A stretch of 64,000 bases of DNA from Shewanella sp. OMA3-2 (GTDB taxonomy: Bacteria > Pseudomonadota > Gammaproteobacteria > Enterobacterales > Shewanellaceae): contig NZ_CP090974.1 in assembly GCF_021513195.1 (NCBI RefSeq), forward strand, positions 260,001 to 324,000, in the 5' to 3' direction. The notes beneath the pieces are model-generated. The model worked only from the letters and a program-made list of their open reading frames with translations, searched no databases and was not told the DNA's origin. This document shows, one piece after another, positions 44,941 to 57,768 of the stretch (within the stretch, counting starts at the first letter, position 1; every line of letters begins with the position of its first letter). The position numbers and the translations under genes were made by a program.

Positions 44941-45953
44941 GATAAAACGACCTCTCCAAATTGCGCCATAATTCTAGGTTCCGTTTCTAGGGATACTTCA
45001 AATCGCTGTTCAATAACATCAATAACATGTAATGCGAGTTGACAGATATCATTGCCGGTTGCATTAGCAGAGTTAACTAACACTAGCGCCTGCAATTGAT
45101 GTACCGATGCGCCACCAACACTAAAACCTTTAAGTCCTGCATTATCGATTAACCAACCTGCGGCTAGTTTCACTAGGCTATCTTCTAAGCTGTAGCCGAT
45201 TAACTCTGGAAATTTCTCTTTTAAAGCTTTAAATTTATCGGCGTTAACAATAGGGTTTTTAAAAAAGCTGCCAACATTTCCTAATACAGCAGGGTCAGGT
45301 AATTTCGACTGTCTTATCTGGCAAACCAAGTCAAAAACCTGTTTGGCACTTACTGTCGTAGCATCGAGTGTGTTTAACGGCGCGTAATCAAGTTGTGGTT
45401 CCCACACTTGAGTTAACTTAATTTTGACCGCTGTAATAACAGCTTTATGTTTAAGTTGTTGCTTAAAAATTGACTCTCTATAATCAAATTGACAATCTTC
45501 AGCGCTAATTTCAAACAGTTGTGATGAATCAAGATCGAGAAACTCAACAGAATGGCAAACCTGACTAAACTCTGCACCGTAAGCACCGATATTTTGAATC
45601 GGCGCAGCACCAACCGTACCTGGTATTAAGGCTAAATTTTCTATACCGTAAAAATTATTTTCAACACAATACGTCACCAGCTCGTGCCAACTCTCACCAG
45701 CCTCAACAATAAGCAGTACCTCATTCCCTTCTTGTTCTACAGTAATCCCTTTAGTCGCAATTTTAACTACGGCACCGGCAAAATCTTCAGTGAAGACCAC
45801 ATTGCTGCCACTACCTAGTATCATTAAGGCTTTATCTGAGTGATATAAAGATAGGCATGTCTCGATAAGCGATTCTTTTGAATCTACAACAAATAGTTCA
45901 TCACAGGACTGTTCTAGTCCAAGAGTATTGTGTTTAAGCAGAGATACTGACAT
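44937..45953 (-). CDS. murB: UDP-N-acetylenolpyruvoylglucosamine reductase MurB
   Basis: MurB reduces UDP-GlcNAc-enolpyruvate to UDP-MurNAc using FAD and NADPH in the cytoplasm. The 338-residue type I enzyme has the FAD-binding GSGSNVVF (about 47-54), IPGTVGAAPIQNIGAYG and the catalytic serine region GNVGSFFKNPIV. It is the first protein gene downstream of the rRNA operon on the same strand, beyond the terminator array. Confidence 0.96.
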   Translation of the reverse strand: MSVSLLKHNTLGLEQSCDELFVVDSKESLIETCLSLYHSDKALMILGSGSNVVFTEDFAGAVVKIATKGITVEQEGNEVLLIVEAGESWHELVTYCVENNFYGIENLALIPGTVGAAPIQNIGAYGAEFSQVCHSVEFLDLDSSQLFEISAEDCQFDYRESIFKQQLKHKAVITAVKIKLTQVWEPQLDYAPLNTLDATTVSAKQVFDLVCQIRQSKLPDPAVLGNVGSFFKNPIVNADKFKALKEKFPELIGYSLEDSLVKLAAGWLIDNAGLKGFSVGGASVHQLQALVLVNSANATGNDICQLALHVIDVIEQRFEVSLETEPRIMAQFGEVVLS

Positions 45954-46352
45954 ATAGATAACATGGTAAATAGAAGATTATTTATTGTAACAGGTATCGA
46001 GCTAATCAAAAAAACCAAAATATGAAAACCAGATAGAACAAGCATATTATTTATAATACCAATCCGATTAAATATACGATCTTTCTTCGAGAGTGCAACG
46101 TGCTGCAGGCAAGACTGATAAATGAAGCGAATAGTTACCCTCGGCAACTAACTCCTGTGCAGCACTATCTTATGCATCCATGCTGTCGTATTTTGAAAGC
46201 AAGCTAACTAAACAACAAGTTCTTTGAAAACCACCAAAATGTTGTTTTTCAGGTGTTTAATGGGACTAGTATGATTCATCCATGGGCATATGGCCATACT
46301 CTCTATGTCATATATTCTAACAATATTTCTAGCAAAAACGCAGAAAGGTCAT
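45954..46352. other. Spacer between murB and the 5S-tail array
   Basis: About 400 bp with no supportable gene. An ATACCAAT end like that of the MITE-like repeat occurs at 46056-46063 with no matching opposite end, so it may be a truncated element. A stretch at about 46281-46300 (CATGGGCATATGGCCA) resembles the unit boundary of the adjacent array and may be a decayed extra unit. Promoters for murB must lie here but none is clear. Confidence 0.4.
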
Positions 46353-46394
46353 ACTACTTTTATGCTCAAATGTTATCCTCAAATCGCAGACGTA

Positions 46395-46423
46395 AAAAAG
46401 CCCGTTACATTAGCAACGGGTTT
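46395..46423 (-). terminator. rrn terminator copy 4 (most distal)
   Basis: The minus strand has a stem CCCGTTGC/GTAACGGG, one G-U pair included, followed by CTTTTTT. It is the last of four equivalent terminators after 5S. Confidence 0.8.
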
Positions 46424-46532
46424 ATCACTCTCTTTTCAAAGAAATTTGGCGCCTGGAAATGACCTACTCTCACATGGGCATGTCGGCCACACTACTTTTA
46501 TGCTCAAATGTTATCCTCAAATCGCAGACGTA

Positions 46533-46561
46533 AAAAAGCCCGTTACATTAGCAACGGGTTT
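46533..46561 (-). terminator. rrn terminator copy 3
   Basis: Same hairpin as the most distal copy (CCCGTTGC/GTAACGGG, then T6), 138 bp closer to 5S. Confidence 0.8.
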
Positions 46562-46670
46562 ATCACTCTCTTTTCAAAGAAATTTGGCGCCTGGAAATGA
46601 CCTACCCTCACATGGGCATATCGGCCACACTACTTTTATGCTCAAATGTTATCCTCAAATCGCGGATGTA

Positions 46671-46699
46671 AAAAAGCCCATTACATTAGTAACGGGTTT
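46671..46699 (-). terminator. rrn terminator copy 2
   Basis: Here the stem is CCCGTTAC/GTAATGGG, so a change on each side keeps eight pairs with one G-U, followed by T6. Confidence 0.8.
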
Positions 46700-46807
46700 A
46701 TCACTCTCTTTTCAGAGAAATTTAGCGCCTGGAAATGACCTACTCTCACATGGGCATGTCGGCCACACTACTTTTATGCTCAAATGTTATCCTCAAATCG
46801 CAGACGT

Positions 46808-46837
46808 AAAAAAGCCCGTTGCGTTAGCAACGGGCTT
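46808..46837 (-). terminator. rrn terminator copy 1 (next to 5S)
   Basis: The strongest of the four: GCCCGTTGC and GCAACGGGC pair perfectly over nine bases with a 4-nt loop and are followed by T6. Confidence 0.9.
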
Positions 46838-46863
46838 ATCACTACTCTTTCGAGTTAATTTGG

Positions 46864-46982
46864 CGCCTGGAAATGACCTACTCTCACATGGGGAGACCCC
46901 ACACTACCATCGGCGATACTGTGTTTCACTTCTGAGTTCGGAATGGGATCAGGTGGTACCACAGCTCTATGGTTTCCAGACA
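46864..46982 (-). rRNA. rrf: 5S rRNA (distal copy)
   Basis: About 119 nt. The minus strand begins TGTCTGGAAACC and ends TTTCCAGGC, the two ends pairing as helix I. The core ATTCCGAACTCAGAAGTGAA is typical. It differs from the proximal copy at 46958, where a T in the RNA sense replaces C in the GGTACCACC segment. It lies after tRNA-Thr, at the operon end. Confidence 0.95.
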
Positions 46983-47014
46983 AATTCTACTAGGACAATA
47001 CACTAGAATATTCG

Positions 47015-47090
<76 letters not shown>

Positions 47091-47140
47091 AAAACTTGCT
47101 TTTACTTAACTACTAGTTTGTTACTAATAATTTAATTTGG

Positions 47141-47259
47141 CGCCTGGAAATGACCTACTCTCACATGGGGAGACCCCACACTACCATCGGCGATACTGTG
47201 TTTCACTTCTGAGTTCGGAATGGGATCAGGTGGTGCCACAGCTCTATGGTTTCCAGACA
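47141..47259 (-). rRNA. rrf: 5S rRNA (proximal copy)
   Basis: About 119 nt directly downstream of 23S. It has the same sequence as the distal copy except for the one base noted there. Confidence 0.95.
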
Positions 47260-47416
47260 AATTTGGTTTATCTAACACACTCATTGTGCATTAAATAATA
47301 ATTCGGAAAGCTGATTTGCTTACGCCCTTATCAGAGCTTCGCTTATTTGAGTTTTCGCACTGCTTAAGTGTCACATTCTAATACTAAGTCGTATCAGTAA
47401 AACCCATCTGGGTTGT

Positions 47417-50318
<2,902 letters not shown>

Positions 50319-50663
50319 ATACAACCCAAATGAGTTTCACTTGCGTGAACTAATTAGACTGTATCGCAACTAGCTGGTTTTTACTTGTCTCACTCCCGAC
50401 CAGGAAGTGTGACTCGCCTTAGTTTTTAGAATATTCAAGACACTTAAACAGTGTTTTGAGAACTCAAGTGTTAATACTTTCGTATTAACGTTTTTCGCAC
50501 TAACATAATCACACAAACAACAACGAATCATCATCTATGCGCCTTTAGTTAGTACTATCAGCTTTCCAAATTGTTAAAGAGCGGGCTTAAAAAAGCCAAA
50601 GATAAATTTTTCACTTATCTTTGGCATCTCTGACCAATGTGTATGTATTTCATCTAAGATGAA
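50319..50663 (-). other. tRNA-Ala to 23S spacer
   Basis: Transcribed spacer with no coding potential. It contains the spacer boxA and sequences that flank 23S for processing, such as GGGTTGTATGG near both 23S ends. Confidence 0.7.
50571..50582 (-). promoter_or_regulatory. boxA element before 23S rRNA
   Basis: The minus strand reads GCTCTTTAACAATTTGG, the standard spacer boxA that reloads the antitermination complex ahead of 23S. Confidence 0.88.
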
Positions 50664-50739
50664 TGGTGGAGCTATGCGGGATCGAACCGCAGACCTCCTG
50701 CGTGCAAGGCAGGCGCTCTCCCAGCTGAGCTATAACCCC
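50664..50739 (-). tRNA. tRNA-Ala (TGC)
   Basis: A 76-nt cloverleaf starting GGGGTTATAGCTCAGCTGGG, with anticodon TGC in CTTGCACG and encoded CCA. It is the second spacer tRNA of the rRNA operon. Confidence 0.97.
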
Positions 50740-50881
50740 TTTACATACAGCGAGAATTTATGTTCACCTTCTAAGAAGGTCAGCCAATTTATTTGGCTTG
50801 CCAATCATTTCTAATCAAGGCGGATGATGACGACGTTTAGTTCACTAAACGAGTTATCTTCCAACGCAGAGTAGGAAAAAT

Positions 50882-50958
<77 letters not shown>

Positions 50959-50988
50959 AACATAATTTCTCTTTCTTTCTATCAAGTA

Positions 50989-51035
50989 ATCTGTGTGAAC
51001 ACTCACATGCATTGCTGCACTTTAGGTATTGAGTT
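50989..51035 (-). other. 3' half of the 16S RNase III processing stem
   Basis: The trailer segments ACTCAATACCT and TGTTCACACAGATT are complementary to the leader at 52752-52783. A 16S-enclosing stem of about 30 pairs would form, with a roughly 16-nt insertion bulging from the trailer side. Confidence 0.7.
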
Positions 51036-51046
51036 AGTCGTATAGG

Positions 51047-52590
<1,544 letters not shown>

Positions 52591-52793
52591 AAGTTTTTTT
52601 GAATCTTGCGATTCGGCTCAATGAATTCTGATTGCTTTATCAACCGAAGTTAACAAAGTCTTTTTGTACATATTGCTATGAACATTCATCGTTGCATTGA
52701 GTTTAAATTTTTTGATTGCCAACATTCCGAAGAACAGAAGACAATTTCGAATAACTCAATACCTGTGAATGTCCACACAGATTACTTGATAAA

Positions 52794-52805
52794 TTGTTAA
52801 AGAGC
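52794..52805 (-). promoter_or_regulatory. boxA element of the second rrn leader
   Basis: The minus strand reads GCTCTTTAACAA, the NusB-S10 antitermination site. Confidence 0.9.
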
Positions 52806-52864
52806 GTTGATGTTAATTTTTCAAACATCGCCGTTAGACGCTAGGTCGTTGGCTTGGGCTGCGT

Positions 52865-52892
52865 ATTCTACAGACCCTGTTGTCAGCGTCAA
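52865..52892 (-). promoter_or_regulatory. rrn promoter, proximal (second operon)
   Basis: TTGACG, 16-bp spacer, TAGAAT on the minus strand, conserved with the first operon. Confidence 0.8.
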
Positions 52893-53032
52893 GTGTTTTT
52901 TCAAACTTTCTTTTCGCTGTTGATTTGATGATGAAACCGAAGTTTTTATCCTTTCAAATCAACCTGAACTTCCTCAGTGATTAACCTTGGATGCCACTTT
53001 GCTTTCGCGCTGTGCCGTGTCAGTGGTTGCGC

Positions 53033-53060
53033 ATTATAGGGAGATTCTGAAGCGACGCAA
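53033..53060 (-). promoter_or_regulatory. rrn promoter, distal (second operon)
   Basis: TTGCGT, 16-bp spacer, TATAAT and a GCGC discriminator on the minus strand, conserved with the first operon. Upstream sequence differs from the first copy and has several GATC sites (53067-53180), so the two operons may be tuned differently. Confidence 0.85.
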
Positions 53061-53294
53061 GGGGGGATCGCGATCTTTTTTACTGACCGATGATCTTTTA
53101 CTCAGATCGTTGTTATTTTCACTTTTACGCTCACAAAACAGACAACTTTTAACGCGAAAGCTGTATTTATGATCTTTAAGTTAATTTTAAGCTCATTTTT
53201 TCTACAATGGACTGGTTAATCTTCGGATTATTCATTAATATATAGCGGTTTTTTAACAGTTATTTTTCATTTCATTATTATTAGAGATTATTTT
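53061..53294. other. Divergent region between rrn and the RRM gene
   Basis: A/T-rich spacer containing the upstream activating region of the rrn promoter and the promoter of the rightward RRM-protein gene. I see no gene and no clear operator. Confidence 0.4.
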
Positions 53295-53750
53295 ATGCAG
53301 AAATCATTCGTGATTGTTCTTATTGCAGCACTTGTTGGTGCTTTTGTTTTTTTTCAAGTTCAAGGCAGTGTAGCTTCCTCTGTAGCATTTATTGCAGGGA
53401 TAGTAACAGCAACACTTATCTTTACCTTTGTTCCATCTAACCAAGCTCGCGCATCTGATGAACCTTATGTAGGTCCAACAATGACGTTATATGTTGGTAA
53501 CTTACCTTACCGTGTTCATGAAGGTGAAGTTAAAGAGTTATTTGGTGAGTATGGGCCGGTTAATTCAGTCCGCTTAGTGCGTGATCGCAAAACAGGTCGT
53601 CGTAAGGGCTTTGGCTTTGTTGAAATGTCGGAAGCGGGGGCTCAAAAAGCTATGGGTAAGTTGAACGACTATACTTTCCAGGAACGTACTTTAAAGGTAA
53701 GGGAAGCTAAGTCTCAAGAATCTGATTCTTCCGATTCTTCTGATGCTTAA
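53295..53750 (+). CDS. Membrane-anchored RRM RNA-binding protein
   Basis: The 151-residue protein has two predicted membrane helices (about 4-22 and 27-46), a short linker, then one RNA recognition motif. RNP2 is LYVGNL (65-70) and RNP1 is RKGFGFVE (103-110), with the aromatic residues that stack on RNA present. It ends in an acidic serine tail (SDSSDSSDA). Bacterial RRM proteins of this type bind RNA, but this one's targets are unknown to me. The helix hairpin would place the RRM at the cytoplasmic face if both termini are inside. It is divergent from the rRNA promoter. Confidence 0.9.
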   Translation: MQKSFVIVLIAALVGAFVFFQVQGSVASSVAFIAGIVTATLIFTFVPSNQARASDEPYVGPTMTLYVGNLPYRVHEGEVKELFGEYGPVNSVRLVRDRKTGRRKGFGFVEMSEAGAQKAMGKLNDYTFQERTLKVREAKSQESDSSDSSDA

Positions 53751-53769
53751 TCTAACTTAGTTAGATAGT

Positions 53770-54543
53770 TTAGTCGGTTATTTGCTTCACACTGGTGAAC
53801 CCATAACCGACTAATGCTTTATGGAGTCCTGTTGAAATTTGTTTTGTATAACTGACCGTTAATTCACTTCCCTGCTTATTACTTGTCGCCACCAATGTTT
53901 TTACTCTATTTGCTATTGCCAATCCAGAATCTAATAATTTGACGTGATTACCCAGTATCTGGTTAATTTCAGCTGCAATAATAGGGAAGTGTGTACAGCC
54001 TAATACCAACACATCAATATCAGCATCTTTAATCGGTTGTAAAATTGACTCCAGCTTTATTCGATCAATCATTTCGCCTGCTACATATTTCTCTGCCATC
54101 ATTACCAATTCCGATGAACCAAATAACTCTACTTTGCAGTCGTCAGCAAATTCATTGATCAACTCTTGGGTATAGTCACGCTTTACTGTGCCTGGTGTAG
54201 CGAGTAGCCCAATATGCTTCTTAGTAGATAATGCAGCGGCAGGTTTAATCGCTGGTACAACACCAACAACAGGGATAGATAAGCTCGCTCTTAACCTAGG
54301 TAATACAAGCGTACTAGCGGTATTGCACGCAACAACCACAATAGTGGCATTAATTTGCTTTACCTGTTGCAGAATTAACTTAACACAGCCTTCAATTAAG
54401 TCAGCTTCAGTTAAGTTGCCATAAGGCAAACGAGCATTATCAAATAAGTAGTGATAATCTCTATTTGGCAATAGCTTACGGATTTCAGATAGTACTGATA
54501 AACCACCTATTCCGGAGTCGAATACTAAAATTGGCTCTGACAA
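53770..54543 (-). CDS. murI: Glutamate racemase MurI
   Basis: MurI makes D-glutamate for peptidoglycan in the cytoplasm. Both catalytic cysteines are seen in VVACNTAST and LGCTHFPI, along with the N-terminal DSGIGGLSV. I chose a TTG start at 54543 because AGGAGA lies six bases upstream and the protein then begins MSEPILVFDSG; an ATG at 54567 would add eight residues and lacks a ribosome site. It is divergent from trmA and convergent with the RRM gene, and upstream of the rRNA operon, as in E. coli. Confidence 0.93.
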   Translation of the reverse strand: MSEPILVFDSGIGGLSVLSEIRKLLPNRDYHYLFDNARLPYGNLTEADLIEGCVKLILQQVKQINATIVVVACNTASTLVLPRLRASLSIPVVGVVPAIKPAAALSTKKHIGLLATPGTVKRDYTQELINEFADDCKVELFGSSELVMMAEKYVAGEMIDRIKLESILQPIKDADIDVLVLGCTHFPIIAAEINQILGNHVKLLDSGLAIANRVKTLVATSNKQGSELTVSYTKQISTGLHKALVGYGFTSVKQITD

Positions 54544-54628
54544 CGTGGTCTCCTGTTTTATATACATTGGATATCGACGCTATTTGTTATAAAATTTGCG
54601 CCCTTTTTTATTGCCTTTGGTGGAGAAA

Positions 54629-55726
54629 ATGAATTTAGCAGCCATGGACCCAAATAACTATGCTACGCAACTGGAACAGAAGCGTATCAAGCTTGAGCAA
54701 GCCTTCGCTGATTTTACCCCACCTGCATTAGAAGTATTCGCTTCTGAACCTGCACATTATCGGATGCGTGCCGAATTTAGAATGTGGCACGAAGGCGAAG
54801 ACTTATATTACTACATGTTCGACAAAGCGCTGAATGCTAAAGTGCGCTGCGATCAATATTTACCTGCTGGTAGGTTGATTAATCAAGTGATGGCGGCCTT
54901 AATTGAAGAACTAAAACCAAGTCCTTCTTTGCGGTATCGTTTATTTCAGGTCGACTTTTTGTCTACTCTAAGCGGTGAGATTTTAGTGTCTTTGCTATAT
55001 CACCGTCAATTAGATGATCAATGGCTTGAAGATGCCAAGGCGCTGAAGGCCAAACTAGCTGCACAATTTAATATTAATTTGATTGGTCGAGCCAGAAAAC
55101 AGAAAATAGATCTAGATAAAGACTTCGTGACTGAAGAACTGACGATTAACGGTCAAACATTACTGTACAAACAGATTGAAAATAGTTTCACTCAACCTAA
55201 TGCGAAAGTATCAGTAAAAATGCTCGAGTGGGCTATTGATGCCACCAAGCAAAGCCAAGGTGATTTATTAGAGCTGTATTGCGGCAATGGTAATTTTACT
55301 ATTGCATTAGCACAAAATTTTAACCGTGTGCTGGCTACTGAGCTGGCTAAACCGTCAGTTGATGCTGCGCAATACAATATTGAAATTAATAAAGTCGATA
55401 ATGTGCAGATTATACGTATGTCTGCAGAGGATTTTAGCGATGCGATGGCCAAGAAACGTAATTTTAGACGTTTAGAAGGTATCGATTTAGATAGCTATGA
55501 TTGCAATACCATATTTGTTGACCCACCAAGAGCCGGTATTGATGACGAAACATTAAAGTTAGTTCAAGGCTATGAGCGTATTTTATATATCTCGTGTAAC
55601 CCTACTACGTTAAAAGATAACTTAACGGTATTAGGCGCTACCCATAAAATTACTCGTTTTGCGTTATTTGATCAATTCCCATACACCGACCATATGGAAT
55701 CTGGCGTATTGCTTGAACGTAAATAA
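54629..55726 (+). CDS. trmA: tRNA (uracil-54-C5) methyltransferase TrmA
   Basis: TrmA makes ribothymidine at position 54 of tRNA using SAM. The start [20 protein letters not shown] follows GGTGGAG and gives 365 residues, one short of E. coli; a TTG at 54596 lacks such a site. The SAM-binding [13 protein letters not shown], the DPPRAG segment and the nucleophile region ISCNPTTL are intact. It lies next to fabR, as in enterobacteria, but without yijD. Confidence 0.95.
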   Translation: MNLAAMDPNNYATQLEQKRIKLEQAFADFTPPALEVFASEPAHYRMRAEFRMWHEGEDLYYYMFDKALNAKVRCDQYLPAGRLINQVMAALIEELKPSPSLRYRLFQVDFLSTLSGEILVSLLYHRQLDDQWLEDAKALKAKLAAQFNINLIGRARKQKIDLDKDFVTEELTINGQTLLYKQIENSFTQPNAKVSVKMLEWAIDATKQSQGDLLELYCGNGNFTIALAQNFNRVLATELAKPSVDAAQYNIEINKVDNVQIIRMSAEDFSDAMAKKRNFRRLEGIDLDSYDCNTIFVDPPRAGIDDETLKLVQGYERILYISCNPTTLKDNLTVLGATHKITRFALFDQFPYTDHMESGVLLERK

Positions 55727-55747
55727 CGCCGGATTATCGCTTTCAGT

Positions 55748-55778
55748 AAAAAGGGCAGATTCACTATCTGCTCTTTTT
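55748..55778. terminator. Bidirectional terminator between trmA and fabR
   Basis: AAAAAGGGCAGAT and ATCTGCTCTTTTT pair with one G-U and a 4- to 5-nt loop. It serves the converging trmA and fabR transcripts. Confidence 0.85.
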
Positions 55779-55800
55779 ATTCCAAAATACGAAGCAATGA

Positions 55801-56418
55801 TCAATTACGGTTGTCCATTTTCAGCTGTAACGCTTCAGCCCCCATAGCCACCATTCGCAAATGTAATACCAATTGATCAGCTAATAGCTTACGATCACTT
55901 CGTTTTAAATCTAACGCACTCGCCCCTGCATTAAAAACTAAAGTCACTAAAGCCTCAGCTTGTGCTCGGGCAAGTGTGGGGTGCCTATTAGCATGCGCTT
56001 CGGTGTAATGGGCTAACTCTGAAATAAAATGTTCCACCTCACGCTCAACTGCCGCACGAAAAGCTGCTGATGTACCTGAACGTTCATGTAATAAAATACG
56101 GAACACATTGGGATTTGACTCCATCACTTCCATAAAGGTATCAACAGATATCCGAATAACACTTCCACCCGCTTCGGCACGTTGACGTCCTTTGCGCATC
56201 ATTTGTCTGAGCGTTAAGCCGCCTTCATCAACCATAGTCAGACCAAGCTCATTCATATCTTTAAAATGACGATAAAATGATGTTGGTGCAATACCAGCTT
56301 CTCGAGCAACTTCACGTAAGCTTAAACTAGAAAAGCTGCGTTCAGCACTTAATTGATTAAACGCTGCATCCACTAATGCACGACGAGTTTTCTCTTTTTG
56401 TTGTGCTCTTACACCCAT
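55801..56418 (-). CDS. fabR: Unsaturated fatty acid synthesis repressor FabR
   Basis: FabR is a TetR-family repressor that senses the ratio of unsaturated to saturated acyl chains and controls unsaturated fatty acid genes. The 205-residue product starts [20 protein letters not shown], nearly as in E. coli. Its helix-turn-helix is [20 protein letters not shown], followed by a ligand domain with [16 protein letters not shown]. It is divergent from a desaturase gene with a palindromic operator between them. That points to repression of that gene and perhaps of itself. Confidence 0.95.
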   Translation of the reverse strand: MGVRAQQKEKTRRALVDAAFNQLSAERSFSSLSLREVAREAGIAPTSFYRHFKDMNELGLTMVDEGGLTLRQMMRKGRQRAEAGGSVIRISVDTFMEVMESNPNVFRILLHERSGTSAAFRAAVEREVEHFISELAHYTEAHANRHPTLARAQAEALVTLVFNAGASALDLKRSDRKLLADQLVLHLRMVAMGAEALQLKMDNRN

Positions 56419-56520
56419 TTCACAAATCGCTCAGTCAAGATTAATTAACGGATAATACCCCTTTTATCATATAAACACAGCCCTATTGAGCTTGACCCAA
56501 AACGGATCACAGGATAAATT

Positions 56521-56538
56521 AGCTTACATATGTACGCT
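56521..56538. promoter_or_regulatory. FabR-type operator
   Basis: AGCTTACATATGTACGCT is an 18-bp palindrome with one mismatch between arms. It matches the AGCGTACA/TGTACGCT type of site known for FabR. It lies 47 bp upstream of the desaturase start, where it would cover the promoter; a possible -10 (TAGACT) is at 56548-56553. Confidence 0.75.
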
Positions 56539-56584
56539 CAATTAGTTTAGACTCACATTTCAAAGTTAGCAGGAAAACGATTAG

Positions 56585-57694
56585 ATGAAAAAACCTCCTA
56601 TTATTTGGCTTAACACTTTGTTGTTTGCTATTACCTTTATTGGTGCTGTGGTGTTAGTGCCTTGGCGCGGTATAGCACACGGTTTTGATGGTGTTGAATG
56701 GCTTGCCTTCATTGTTTTAGCCTATGCCAGTGGCTTGTCGATCACCGCTGGTTACCATCGTCTTTGGTCCCATAAGGCCTATAAAGCACATCCAGTTATG
56801 CGAGTATTATTTGCATTAGGCGGCGCATTAGCATTACAAAATAGTGCGATACATTGGTGTAGTGATCATCGTGTACATCATAAACATGTCGATAATAATG
56901 ACAAAGATCCCTATTCAGCGAAAATGGGCTTTTGGTACAGCCATATCGGTTGGATGCTACGTGAATATCAAGCAAGTCGTTATAGTGATTACAATAATGT
57001 CCGTGATTTACAAAATGACCCAATCCTGGTCTGGCAGCACAAACATTATTTAGCCTTAGTTATTTTAATGAATATTGGTTTACCCGCCTTTCTAGGTTGG
57101 TTAAATGGTGACGTAATATCAATGGTATTAATGGCTGGCTTATTGCGTTTAGTGGTAGTACATCACTGTACCTTCTTCATTAACTCACTAGCTCACATTT
57201 GGGGTAAACAGCCCTACACAGATAAAAACTCAGCCCGTGACAACGCCTTTTTAGCCTTATTGACTTATGGTGAGGGTTATCACAACTTCCATCATATATT
57301 TGAAAATGACTATCGTAACGGCATTAAGTGGTGGGATTACGATCCAACTAAATGGCTGATCAGGTTAATGAGTTGGGTTGGTTTAGCCAGTGACTTGCGC
57401 AAAGTACCACAAGAGAAAATTGAAAGCGCACGCTTACAAATGCAGCTTTTAAAAGCGCAAAACCAAGTGGCTCACTTACCTAATTGCGATGAGATTATTG
57501 AGAAGTTTCAAGCCGAATATGACTTGATGAAACAACACTTACTTGAATACTACCAAGCAAAGAAGATTTTGATTGAAGCTAAACGAAAGCAATTGGTTGA
57601 CCATAACCTCAAACAGCAGGTACAACAGCTACGTAGTCAATTCCTCGAAAGACAACGTCACTGGAAAAGCCTCACAGCTGCTTATACGTCATAA
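56585..57694 (+). CDS. Acyl-CoA/acyl-lipid delta-9-type fatty acid desaturase
   Basis: This is a membrane di-iron desaturase that introduces a double bond into saturated acyl chains, an oxygen-dependent route beside FabA/FabB. The three histidine boxes are HRLWSH (58-63), HRVHHKH (95-101) and HNFHH (233-237). Hydrophobic pairs flank them. After about residue 275 the protein continues with about 95 residues of charged, Gln/Lys-rich helix that looks like coiled coil. Control by FabR is inferred from the operator and the divergent gene. The exact substrate is not shown by sequence. Confidence 0.92.
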   Translation: MKKPPIIWLNTLLFAITFIGAVVLVPWRGIAHGFDGVEWLAFIVLAYASGLSITAGYHRLWSHKAYKAHPVMRVLFALGGALALQNSAIHWCSDHRVHHKHVDNNDKDPYSAKMGFWYSHIGWMLREYQASRYSDYNNVRDLQNDPILVWQHKHYLALVILMNIGLPAFLGWLNGDVISMVLMAGLLRLVVVHHCTFFINSLAHIWGKQPYTDKNSARDNAFLALLTYGEGYHNFHHIFENDYRNGIKWWDYDPTKWLIRLMSWVGLASDLRKVPQEKIESARLQMQLLKAQNQVAHLPNCDEIIEKFQAEYDLMKQHLLEYYQAKKILIEAKRKQLVDHNLKQQVQQLRSQFLERQRHWKSLTAAYTS

Positions 57695-57710
57695 GTTTAA
57701 ACAAATATAG

Positions 57711-57740
57711 AAAAGGTCACGTACGCACGTGACCTTTTTT
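57711..57740. terminator. Terminator between the desaturase and the LplT-PlsC gene
   Basis: AAAAGGTCACGT and ACGTGACCTTTT pair perfectly over 12 bases with a short loop. The two flanking genes converge here and it can serve both. Confidence 0.9.
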
Positions 57741-57768
57741 GTTTTGAGCAACTCCACTACATCGTGTG

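Larger units (their letters stand above)
46353..46902 (-). repeat. Tandem array of 138-bp 5S-tail/terminator units
   Basis: Units begin at 46353, 46491, 46629 and 46767, with a period of 138 bp; the last is joined to the true 5S gene (136 bp). On the minus strand each downstream unit repeats the last part of 5S rRNA (from CCCATGTGAGAGTAGG to TTTCCAGGCGCC). A small hairpin with a GAAA loop, a terminator hairpin with T6 and a spacer ending GTAGTGTGG follow. GTAGTGTGG also occurs inside 5S, so unequal crossing-over there could have built the array. In the extra copies the 5S loop GGGGTCTCCCC is replaced by GGCCGACATGCCC. Confidence 0.9.
52591..53032 (-). other. rRNA operon leader (second copy)
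   Basis: Non-coding leader nearly identical to 348-720 of the first copy. It carries boxA at 52794-52805, the 5' half of the 16S processing stem (52752-52783) and an internal promoter. Near 52965-53010 it has an insertion relative to the first copy. Confidence 0.8.

Noticed and set aside
46353..46902. CRISPR array
   Set aside because: The repeated units are 138 bp with no short repeat/unique spacer alternation, and no cas genes are nearby.
46290..47006. A 238-codon open frame on the plus strand with four near-identical 46-residue repeats
   Set aside because: It is the antisense of the 5S-tail/terminator array and the 5S gene. The repeat period of 138 is divisible by three, so the frame stays open by chance. 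There is no ribosome site or plausible product.
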